A DNA stretch of 44,308 bases from contig DF237627.1 in NCBI GenBank assembly GCA_000708835.1, positions 1 to 44,308 on the forward strand. The letters are read 5' to 3'. How positions within the stretch are numbered: the first letter of the stretch is position 1; every line of letters begins with the position of its first letter. Shown here piece after piece: positions 35,581 to 44,308 of the stretch. This stretch comes from Klebsormidium nitens (Eukaryota > Streptophyta > Klebsormidiophyceae > Klebsormidiales > Klebsormidiaceae). Position numbers and translations under genes: made by a program. The notes beneath the pieces are model-generated. The model made no database searches. It was not told where the DNA came from and was given only the letters and a program-made list of their open reading frames with translations.

Positions 35581-38500
35581 CCCTTCCTGGCAGCCACGTG
35601 GAGGGCCGTCTGGCCCGTGCTGTCCCGGGCGTTTACAAAGACGCCGCAGCCCAGCAACCTGGATCACAAGATGAAGGATGAGTCACACCTCTTGCTTTAA
35701 CTCTCGCGTCCTTGACTTGGCTTTCCTTTTGGCACCTAGGGAACGATCTCCTGTTGCTTCATCCCAACAAAAGCTTTCGAGAAAATGAAGTCAGGGTCAG
35801 AAACCGATGAGAGTTTCGATCGTAGATGAAAAATGCAGGGGCCAGGGCGAGGGTCGCAAAATAACTCTAAAATAATGCTAGATTGCGCGCTTTCAAGAGA
35901 CCTGTCTAAAGCGACTCCGTGAAGAAGTCAATTCAGCTTGACATAGACGGATCGAGTTTTGCCATTCAGGACACCAGCGTTCGACAGCATTTAAGTTGCG
36001 TTCTGCTCTCTGTCAAAACCGAGTACTTGGAAACCAAACAGGCCAGTACTACTTGCTGATAAGCACAGCTCAGCAGACTTGTCGAAAACCGCAGCGGTGT
36101 GCTTGCGAACGAGCGTGTCGAGCGGTATTCGGGGCGACCAGCCTCACCTCTTCAGCAGGCTGATGTCGCCGGCAGCCGCAGCCGCGCACAGATCGCCTCC
36201 CTCGTCTTCCAGAAGGAGCTCCGCCCCCGCGTTGCGGAGAGCGGTTGCACAGGGCACGTGGCCGCTTCTGATTGCTTCCCACAGCGGGGTGCTTCCAAGA
36301 TAGTCTGCACGGGGAAAGAGGGCAGAGCGTATAAGGATTAGGAGCAGATTGAGACGTGGCGCAATATGTAAGAGCGGGCGGCGAACCTGTATGAATCTTC
36401 CCGCACCCGACCCGCACGACCTTCTCCCCGCTGAGGCCCGCGATCGCTTCCGGCCTACCAGCGCTCTTAGAATGATATGCATTAGCTGATCAGACACAGG
36501 CTAAGCCCTTCAGATCTAGAAGATCTCGTGCATCTCGCTCGCAGCGAAATTTGTGATTGCTTCTGGGTGGAGTGATTTTTCACAGCTTCATGTCCTCTCC
36601 GCTAAACCTCCGATTCGAGTGAACGGAGAATCAGACATAGAGTAGAAATACGTCCTGCCAAACAGAACTTGGATATACGACCTGCCTCAAAAGATGTTTT
36701 CATGAGCAATAACAGGCAGTCACGCCCCAAGAGACAGGACTTGTCAACTCTGCAAACCGCGGCTTTTCTCTGGGCGTTTTGCTGACAACTTCAACCCTGA
36801 AGTTCAACACGTGCAAAACCCTCACCTTTGGCGTTGACGTCAGCGCCCTGGTTGATGAGCGTCTTGACGCATTCCGTGTGTCCCCGAGCGGCCGCGAGGT
36901 GCTGCGCAACAGACAACAGAACGATTATGAGCAATTCCGGAGCGCGCAGTCCGAACCGGAACGGGATGGGCATTAAATGACCCGCTGTGTCACATTCCTC
37001 AGGATGAACTGGGGCCAGCAGGTCCTCACAGGTGTCACGGTAACGAGAGCTCCGTCACAATGCCGTCAAAATCCCGACCGTCGATACTGGTGATCGCGCC
37101 CAAAATCAGAGTTGACTTCCTTAGATCAAAGAAGCTCAGTGAAAAGTGAGAGATACCAAAAGAGAGAAACCGCTTCGCATCGTAGAAGAGGGCCATACTC
37201 TGACACCCGTTAGCCATTTCAGATTTAATCTTCGACCGGTCGCGCCCAACGCCCGGTGGTCGCCATCCGAGCACTTACGAGCGGCGTCCGCGCCTGACTG
37301 TCCGCCAGGAAGAGGACGTCCGGGCAGTCGTGCCCCTGCAGGATCTGGCGCAGGGTTTCGAGGCTACCGCTGGCGGCCGCGTCGCACGCGGCCGCGCCGA
37401 TCTCGATGTCGTGCTGCGCGAGCAGCTCCTGGATTTGGGCCGCCATCGCGTGGTGCTCGCGCGCAGCCGGTGACGTCAGCGGGCTGCCGTCCGAGACGCG
37501 CTGCAAGAGAGACGGGAGTAAATAAGTTCGGGTTCTGATATGACTAATGAGCGTTTAAAGAAGGGCAATTACGTGGTGCTCGCGGCGGTTAGGGACGTCA
37601 GCGGGCTGCCGTCAGAAACGCGCTGCAAACCAAAGGACGAGAGATGATAGCTTGGACTGAGCATGCATATGCGTGCTGTCCGGGACGCAACTCAGAAGGG
37701 CAAAAGGAGATACTGTGTGGAGGGAAGTAGAACTAAAACTCTGTGTGTAAGTACATCTGGTAACTTGCATGGTTGCTTTCTGCTTTCTGCTTTCCTGAAT
37801 ATCGAGCAGGCTGCAAGCAGGATCAAAAATCCAAGAACACTCTGCAGAGTCTTCACCTTGACTGGGCGACAAAAGGGCTGACGCTTCTGCGAGGGAATCG
37901 CCCGACGATGTTCGCTGGACAGCGCTCATAAGCCATCAGAAACTTGCCGACCTATGTTTCCGTTTCCGTTTCCATTCCCGTTTCCGTTCGACACTCACCA
38001 CTTTGAGGTTGTAGTACACCTGGCGCGCGTCCTTCATGTACGTCCGCAAGATGTCCGTCAGATTGTCCCGCTCTAGTTTCAGCACGGTCGTCAGGCTGGT
38101 GGTGCGCACCGTGAACAGCTGCCGCGCATTCGTCAGCACTGCAACCTTGCCGAACACGCCGCCGCGGCTGATGGAGTTCATGGGCTGCCCGGTGCGGGGG
38201 TCCTCGCGCACCTGGGAGGATTTTAGGGTTTGGATTTGATATTATGAGGGTTTATGGGGTTAAGGGGTTGAAAAATCTGAGGATCTTGAGGAGTCAAAGA
38301 ATTGCGTTCATGGGATGCCCGGTCCGTGGTTCCTCGCGCACCTGGGTGGGTTTTAAGGATTTAAGTTTTGAAGGGTTGAAGGGTTTGTAGGGGTCAAGGG
38401 TTTAAGGATTTAAGTTTTGAAGGGTTGGAGGGTTTGTAGGGGTCAAGGGTTTACTGGTTTAAGGGTTTCAGGGTTTATGGGTTTGAGGTGTTTCAGGGTT

Positions 38501-41500
38501 TAAGGGTTTGAGGTTAAGGGTTTAAGGATTTGAGGCTTTAAGGGTATGAGGGTTTAAGGGTTTGAGGGTTGAAAAGTTTGGGAGTCTCGTGTCTGAGGGC
38601 AATTGAGATTGGGGGTCTCAGATTTTGAGAATGTAAGATCTGATGGGTTTCGAAGCCTCAAGGGCTTGAGGAACGCTCAGAGGGCCTGAGGGACTGAAAA
38701 GGGGCGAGTCGTAGACGCACCTTCGTGGGAACAGTCTGCACTATTAACGCATTGAGTGCAACTTTGAATCCAGGTTTATCTGCAATAACGAACTACTATT
38801 GAGCCCACTTCGTCGGCCACTCTTTCTACCAATCCGCGCTATCTGACTCAGACTATTGTTGGCTTGCATGATGATCATAGAGTCAAGAACCTTCAAGACT
38901 ATGCTCAAGCAGCGCCTAATTCGCTAGAAGCTGTTATACAGAACATGATTGGACCATCTTGGAAGCAACGAATTAGGGAGTGGGGACGGGATGGCGACGA
39001 AGAATGTTGCCCCTTCAAAGCAGCAAAGGAGGCCGGGGCGTAAAAGAAAGGGGATTTTACTTAAGAACTGGGTTTACTGACCAGCGTCCCGGAGACGACG
39101 ATGTACAGGTGGGTCGCCACCTGTCCCTCCTGGAGCAGGACCGTGTCGGGGAGGTACACCTCAGAGGAAACCTCGGTTAACTGCGGTGGGTTAGAATCTA
39201 TGTTAGCTGCAATACGTCAGGGTTAAGGTTGGCGCTCATAACCCGCTTGTAAAGACGGCTGTGAGACAGCGAATAGCCTGTGCTACGAGAGGCTCCCGCT
39301 GGAAGGGACGATAGGTCGTCTAAGTTTCAGGATCAAACTTGGATGTGGATCGGAGATACAGGGTTGGCAACTTCCGAAGCGAACTCAACGCAGTTCTGTC
39401 GCGCTCTTAAAGTCTGTTCGATCAGACACAGAACTCCACCAGTGAAGTCGAACGACGTAACCACGTGCGTATAACATGCCTATGGATCGAACGTGCGGAT
39501 AATATGCCTATTCATCGACGGCTGAAGTGACTCTGGTGATCTGCAGCATCCAATCCTGGTGCCAATAGCAAACATAACCAGCCAACCTTGAAAGTAATCG
39601 GCCGCATCTATTCCTTGTTGCAGACACGGCACTGCCGTTGTCACGTGAACGAGCGCTTCCCGACCTTCAGATTCCGCTTCTCTTTTTCCAGACTTTCAGG
39701 CCAATGGAACATCAGCTTCTTCCTCGCAAGCTCAGTACCTCACCAGTTGAGAAACAAACTTGCGCGAGCAGCTCTGGAAGAGGTACGTCGATTCCACGAG
39801 GGGGGTGTAGAGCCAGCGGTTGATGCGCCCCCCCAGGCGGCCCGGGAGCATGTTGCGCAGCCACGGCTTTTCTTTGCTGAGCCACATGTCCATGCGCGCG
39901 TACGCGCGCAGCTCCTCCACCAGCTTAGGATCCAGACGAGTGTGCGCGGCGTATCTGGAGAAAGGTCACTAGAATCGTCATCCTTGGAAGGAAAAAGATC
40001 AAGCTTGGACGCTTAAGGGCGATGCCGAGCTGCCTAGAATAGGCGGCCAGAGTTGTCAAAAGGAGCGGTACATCAAGCAGCTTTGGAAACCGCCTCGCCC
40101 CGATTGTTTCAAAGCTCGAATGCTGCCGAACGGTCGTTTGACGTACACCAACGACGAGAGGTGGAGAGGGATCCGAGATGAACGCCGACTAGTCAACAAG
40201 GTGAACAGAGCAGCTCCAGCGCGCCTCTTTCCAGACCACGTCGACGTGCCACACGATGACAAAGACAAAACGGTGCAGGTTTTGAACTAACTACGCAGCT
40301 TGGTACCTGCTGTCTTGCCTTCTCTCTGCAAACAGACGGCGCCCAGGAAGTGGGTTAGCGCTAACCTGTTCAGGTTGTCCAGCTTCTCGTGGTACTCCCC
40401 CGCCAGGTCCGAGTCCTTAACCAGCAGCAGGGTCAAGCTCCCAATCGCGTATGCGAACAACGACATGCTATATATCCCGTAGAACAGCGTCCACCCGCGC
40501 TCGAACGTCGTTACCGGCATGTAGACGCATGCGCCCAAACTAGTTCCCGTGTTAACCGAGAAGTACCAGGCCGCGTTATAGCGGTGGAAAGTCGACCAGT
40601 TGACGAAGAAGTTTTCGTCCACGTTGCCAAAGATGTTTCCAGAGGGATCCCCCGAGGTGACGAACTCGATGTAGGCGGTGAAGTGCATCAGGCAGGCGGC
40701 CCAGTGGCACCCGATGACGACGATCTGGGAGGAAAAAAGCCGGTTAGTCTGAGGTTAAGCGTGGGTTAAGGATGGCTGTATACGACATTCTGGGGGCCGA
40801 AAAGGCGTGTGATGGGTGGGAAAACTTGAAAAAAGGGGTAAAGAAAGGGAAGCAAATCTTGGATAGAGGAGCTGAGAAGCTGGAAGCTGCGAAGAAGTGG
40901 GTTTTGGTCTGAGTGGAAGTGGGTTAAGGATGGCCGTAGATGGCCGTATGGGGGGGCAGAAAGCCGTTGGCTTGGCGAATCGGAGTGAGTGATTTAACTA
41001 GATCAAATAACTCTCAAGAAAGATAATAGTAAGCCAAGATAATAATAAGCCCCGACTAACACTAAAAACCCTAACCCAAAACGATACCTGCTCCGCACCC
41101 GTACCCACCCTAACCACCAAACTAACCCTACCCGTCCCACTGCGGTTACCTTACTATTATCTTGGCTTACTATTATTTTTCTTGAGTTTCATCTCGATCA
41201 GGAAGGCGGGGTCACGGACTGAACAACTGCTTATGTAGGATCATGAGTCAGCTGATGGGAGTTGCATCTGAGGAATTTGACCTTGATTCTTTTGCAAGGC
41301 TCCAACGAAGGCCGCTAATATTATGGTCCTCAACGAATCTCCAGTACGTGAGGTAACCATCCAAAGAGGCAAGCATGGACTAGGGACGGTACTCTGTTTT
41401 GGCTGCGCTTCTCCCATGTAAGTGTCTAGAGCACTGTTTCAAGCTTGGACACTGGATTCTGAAGCGTGAGTAAGCCGCGCAACCTGTGACGTATGCAAGG

Positions 41501-42847
41501 CTCACGAGAATCAGCTTGGCGAGGCGCGCGGTGAGGTAGCTCCAGAACGTCTCTTTGGCGAGGCGGCTGATGACGTGGAACACCTGCGGGAGGCGGTAGA
41601 TGCGCAGGCACGCCAGGAAGCGGATGACGTCACCCCCCCGACCAGGGGCAGGGGCACCGGTTGCCATGTACCAAAACAGGTTGAAGGGGATGGAGGAGGC
41701 GAGGTCCAGCCAAAATCCGTAGCGCAGGTACCTGCGGGTTTGTTAATTTGGTTAAGGTTCTGGTTACGATGTTCTTTTGGGTTTGGTGTATCGGATTTTC
41801 AAGGAGTTGGCAATTCTCAAGCTCGGGTTGAATGAGATGGAGGAGACGAGGTCGAGCCAGAACCGAAATTGAGGTACCTGGGGGATGTGGTTCCGGTTAC
41901 GGGGTGGTCTGAACTATGAGCGAAACAACCATTTGTCTGGTATTGGAATCATAAGATTGCCAAGCTCAGGTCGAGCTGGATGCAGAGGCGAGGTGGAGCT
42001 AGGATTCCGAGTCGGAGGTCTTTAAGTTGGATCTCATAAAAGAGGGTAATGAAGCTGGGGTGAAAACCCAGAGCCAGCCGCTTGAGGCTGTCTGACCGAA
42101 ATGTAAGGCTGGGAGTGACGGTCCGCCAAAAAGCTCCTTTGGATCAGTGCATGTAGCACAAAACAAAATTCTGACTTGCACAAAAATCATCGCAGGCCCC
42201 AAAAAGGGAAGCGAATTGCTCGTGGCAGCTGTGGATTACACCACAGCCATGTTACATGCATGTCAGAACCTACAAAGGAAAAAGCTTCATCATACGTAAT
42301 GCGGATGAGTCATCTCGCCATCACAATCTGCTTAGATGGGCCTTTGCATTACCTGTGTCTGGTTACAAATAAGACCAGCGTCAGCGCAACAATTGTGACC
42401 GCATGCTTAGAAAATAGTCTGGAGCATCAGATGGTTCGAAATCAGTGCGATCCAGTCCATGGAACTTTACCTGACAGCGATCTTCTTACGGTCCTCCACC
42501 AGCTGATACTTCTCCCTCTCGATGTAGGCCAGAAACCCCGTCCTGATGACCATATCAGTTGCAAGCAACGCCCCGGCAACCGCCTCGTATATGCACCATC
42601 CCAAAGTGGGGTCCGGCAGCATGGCCCAGATATAGGGCGCCGAGAAGGAGCTCCAGAAAACCAATGCATTGATGACGTATTGCCACTGAATGTATCGGGG
42701 GTGGTAAGGGTGGATGATCCAACGGCCGCGCTTGAGTGCGGGGTTTAAGATGTCCTGCATGAGCGGCTTTGCGGGGGAGTGGTCTGTGTCCGTGGAGAAA
42801 GCGCTGTGGGGGGAGGTAGGGAGGGAAAAACCGATGTCTGACGCCAT
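35448..42847 (-). CDS. Shaker-type channel with cNMP-binding and ankyrin domains, aberrant filter
   Basis: Ten minus-strand exons with consistent phases: 42847-42471, 41731-41506, 40724-40366, 39954-39744, 39180-39082, 38211-37999, 37500-37279, 36901-36826, 36304-36148 and 35658-35448; 716 residues. The order matches plant AKT/SKOR channels. S1-S2 come first (ALKRGRWIIHPYHPRYIQWQ, LVEDRKKIAVRYLR), then S3-S4 (GFWLDLASSIPFNLF, DVIRFLACLRIYRLPQV) and S5 (ARLAKLILIVVIGCHWAACL). Next are the pore and S6 (FERGWTLFYGIYSMSLFAYA), the C-linker (LYTPLVESTYLFQSCSRKF), the cyclic-nucleotide-binding fold (LYIVVSGTL, GGVFGKVAVLTNARQLFTVR) and about four ankyrin repeats (HLAAARGHTECVKTLINQGA, GSTPLWEAIRSGHVPC, GQTALHVAARKGNLPLARML). 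In the pore, residues 262-268 read T-S-L-G-A-C-V where K+ channels have T-T-V-G-Y-G-D, aligned without gaps. S4 has few Arg residues. Potassium selectivity is therefore doubtful; it may be non-selective, non-conducting or a regulatory subunit. No KHA domain follows the ankyrins. Confidence 0.9.
37572..37628 (-). repeat. Duplicated start of channel exon 7, with acceptor, in the upstream intron
   Basis: On the minus strand this copy reads TTTGCAG then CGCGTTTCTGACGGCAGC, matching the true junction TCTTGCAG then CGCGTCTCGGACGGCAGC at 37500. Similarity covers about 50 bases of exon. The offset is 122 bp. The copy meets a stop soon after the similar part. Confidence 0.85.
38221..38580. repeat. Degenerate telomere-like GGGTTTA-rich intron tract with 49-bp tandem repeat
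   Basis: The intron before channel exon 6 is a long run of variants of GGGTTTAAGGGTTTGAGGGT, resembling the plant telomere motif TTTAGGG but irregular. Within it a 49-bp unit beginning TTTAAGGATTTAAGTTTTGA occurs twice in tandem (starts 38352 and 38401). Such a tract may reflect slippage or patch repair; it is not a true telomere array. Confidence 0.7.
38306..38346 (-). repeat. Duplicated start of channel exon 6, with acceptor, in the upstream intron
   Basis: The minus strand reads CACCCAG then GTGCGCGAGGAACC, against the true junction CTCCCAG then GTGCGCGAGGACCC at 38211. Similarity runs through about 40 bases of exon (to ATGAAC) and on into the preceding intron. The offset is 130 bp. Confidence 0.85.
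40747..40960. repeat. Intron tandem duplication upstream of channel exon 3
   Basis: GTCTGAG followed by GTGGGTTAAGGATGGC occurs near 40747 and again near 40907, an offset of 160 bp, with loose similarity through the flanks. The exon-like part of the distal copy is no longer clear. It fits the pattern seen at other exon starts of this gene, but more decayed. Confidence 0.6.
41009..41189. mobile_element. Foldback (MITE-like) element in channel intron 2
   Basis: Two inverted arms of about 40 bases, 41009-41049 and 41150-41189, share AAGAAA-ATAATAGTAAGCCA and AGATAATA-TAAG in opposite orientation around a core of about 100 bases rich in CCCTAACCC-like motifs. GATCA occurs just outside on both sides (41001-41005, 41196-41200) and could be a target duplication. 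There is no open reading frame. A core-like copy lies at 31816-31905. Confidence 0.7.
41823..42015 (-). repeat. Two degraded copies of the start of channel exon 2 in intron 1
   Basis: The nearer copy (about 41823-41882) reads CCCCCAG then GTACCTCAATTTCGG on the minus strand, against CCCGCAG then GTACCTGCGCTACGG at the true junction (41731). It continues similar for about 55 bases with a 2-base deletion; the offset is 146 bp. A further, more degraded copy lies near 41965-42015, about 140 bp beyond. Confidence 0.75.
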
Positions 42848-44308
42848 GGCTGTACGTTTCTAGTTGCAAAGAGGAGGTGCGGTTTGGTCGGCTCAGAAGA
42901 GGTCGCTGCAAGAGAGGTGCTGCGTTTTGAGTTGCGTGTGACGTCTACATCAGACAAGAGCTATACACAAGCTCAGCAGGGGGATGCCTAAGGTGAATAG
43001 GAGACCAACTCTTTATGGATTCAGACACATGGAAGCAGAATACAGAGGGGCGAATAGAAAAAGGCTGACAAGCAGCTACGGGCTCGTTGTGGCAGCCAAT
43101 CACCGGTAATCGTGAAGCAAAGGCAGCATCCTGTTGGCCTATGAGAGCACAGGAACTGGTATCTGAGGAGCAACACCAAGCGAGGGGCTTGTACGGGGCA
43201 AACAATTTCGTGCAAGTGCCAGTTTGCAAAATACGAGTCTTTGACAGGACAGTTGCGAAACCCCCGGCTTGAATCGACAGCTCGGTGAACCTACCATGCA
43301 AGAGTGGGCCTTTCTTTGGCAAAAGTGTGATGAGCTTATACAACAACGGATGGAACAACTTTCTCAAACAAAATGTAGGTCAATCGATTTCAATGACAAG
43401 AATGATGAGAGCAAACCAGAAGCATGCGATCAGTCCTTCCAATTGAAACCCTGTCAATCAGTCAGGCCAAACCCCAGGTTTCGACTGGCTCTGATCAGAC
43501 AAAACTGCGGACTCAGATCTTCATCAATCTTCTTGCTTGCCCGTATCAGTCAGATGTCTCTGGGGGGTGCGTTCGCCTATGTTCAAAGGTTTTGAACGGC
43601 CCTCTTTTGGTGGTACACTGACTGTGTATGTGAATCCAACCCCCCATCAGTTGGTCAAGATTCATGAAGGAGTTGGAAAACTTATAATTCAAGCTTGATT
43701 TCAGGTAGCACATCTAGCTGCTGGTGGACAAAGGCACAAGCACCAAGCTTGTGTCTGAACAAACCCGATTGGCACAATCGAATGCACCCAATCGAGAAAG
43801 GTGTTGCACTGATCGAATGCAACCAATCAATCAAACAAAAGCTATTTCAGCCGGATAATGGCCGATTCCAGCTAATCTGATTTTTGATGAGAGCCTTTGG
43901 TGGTACCAGCTCGAACGCATGACTGCCACCCATTGTATGAAACAATTCAGCTGATTGCGACAGAAAACTAAATTGTATCCACGGTTTTACCTTTGAATGT
44001 GAGAAACCCCCTCCCTTGGACGCTTCTCAATATGACTTTGTGTCTGAGCTCCTTTCAGCAGCAGCTGGTAGTCTGTCTAGCTGAGTGATGAAACTCTAAA
44101 CACCAATCAAAGCAGCTCAATTCGTAAGGACGAGTAACCTTGCTTGCCCAGCAACTGCCACCTTTGTTCTGAGCTCATCTCAATTGAATCTGATCGCCAC
44201 ACCTTAGATGGGCTCTTTCCCAGTTGTATCTGCGCACAGGTAAAAGGAAGGGCCCCTCCCTGATTTGGCTAGCGTTAAGCTTAGCTTCATGCTTCTCCTT
44301 GAAAGCAA
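42848..44308. other. Upstream region of the channel gene, no supported gene
   Basis: Should include the channel promoter. Open frames of about 100-140 codons occur on both strands without family features. A near-perfect 19-base direct repeat (ATCGAATGCAMCCAATCRA) occurs at 43777-43795 and 43812-43830, 35 bp apart. Confidence 0.5.

Noticed and set aside
38221-38580. Internal telomere or chromosome end
   Set aside because: The motifs are irregular and the tract lies within an intron of a continuous gene.

Overview
The window is nuclear DNA from a green plant, most likely a streptophyte alga of the Klebsormidium kind or an early-diverging land plant. The reasons are that every recognisable gene is split by GT-AG introns and the gene set is plant-type: a MATH-BTB (BPM) Cullin-3 adaptor, a Shaker-type channel with cyclic-nucleotide-binding and ankyrin domains, a THO7 subunit, a BolA protein and a YABBY-type factor. 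No bacterial operon, rRNA, CRISPR array or recognisable transposase was seen. The species assignment is inference. All exon joins below were made by eye from splice signals, phase and family alignment.

Layout. 1-2.0 kb: no gene. 2.07-3.74 kb (+): Gln/His/Pro-rich protein with a Cys-rich tail and an apparent single-base frameshift. 4.7-5.7 kb (+): four-pass membrane protein, also with an apparent single-base frameshift. 8.26-10.09 kb (+): seven-exon YABBY gene (C2C2 zinc finger plus YABBY domain). 12.2-16.2 kb (-): four-exon BPM gene. 17.6-18.5 kb (+): three-exon BolA gene. 19.4-22.0 kb (-): protein built of short Cys repeats. 23.7-25.3 kb (+): THO7. 26.6-29.6 kb (-): 2-oxoglutarate/Fe(II) oxygenase-like gene. 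30.2-33.9 kb (+): its inverted, decayed paralogue. 35.4-42.85 kb (-): ten-exon channel gene. The rest is intergenic.

The genes look like independent housekeeping and regulatory loci, not a pathway. BPM would recruit substrates to Cullin-3 ubiquitin ligases, THO7 acts in mRNA export, BolA partners monothiol glutaredoxins in iron-sulphur handling, and the YABBY protein would be a DNA-binding regulator. From the YABBY gene rightwards the strands alternate strictly, so neighbours are in convergent or divergent pairs.

Most notable: (1) a complete YABBY gene in what looks like an algal or early-plant genome; (2) a Shaker-like channel whose GYGD filter reads G-A-C-V; (3) repeated 120-160-bp tandem duplications of intron-end plus exon-start segments in the BPM and channel genes, and a 145-148-bp triplication at the channel 3' end; (4) a divergent oxygenase pair in which one copy lost all three metal ligands and has in-frame stops, yet keeps a long open last exon; (5) a foldback element in a channel intron whose core recurs about 9 kb away.
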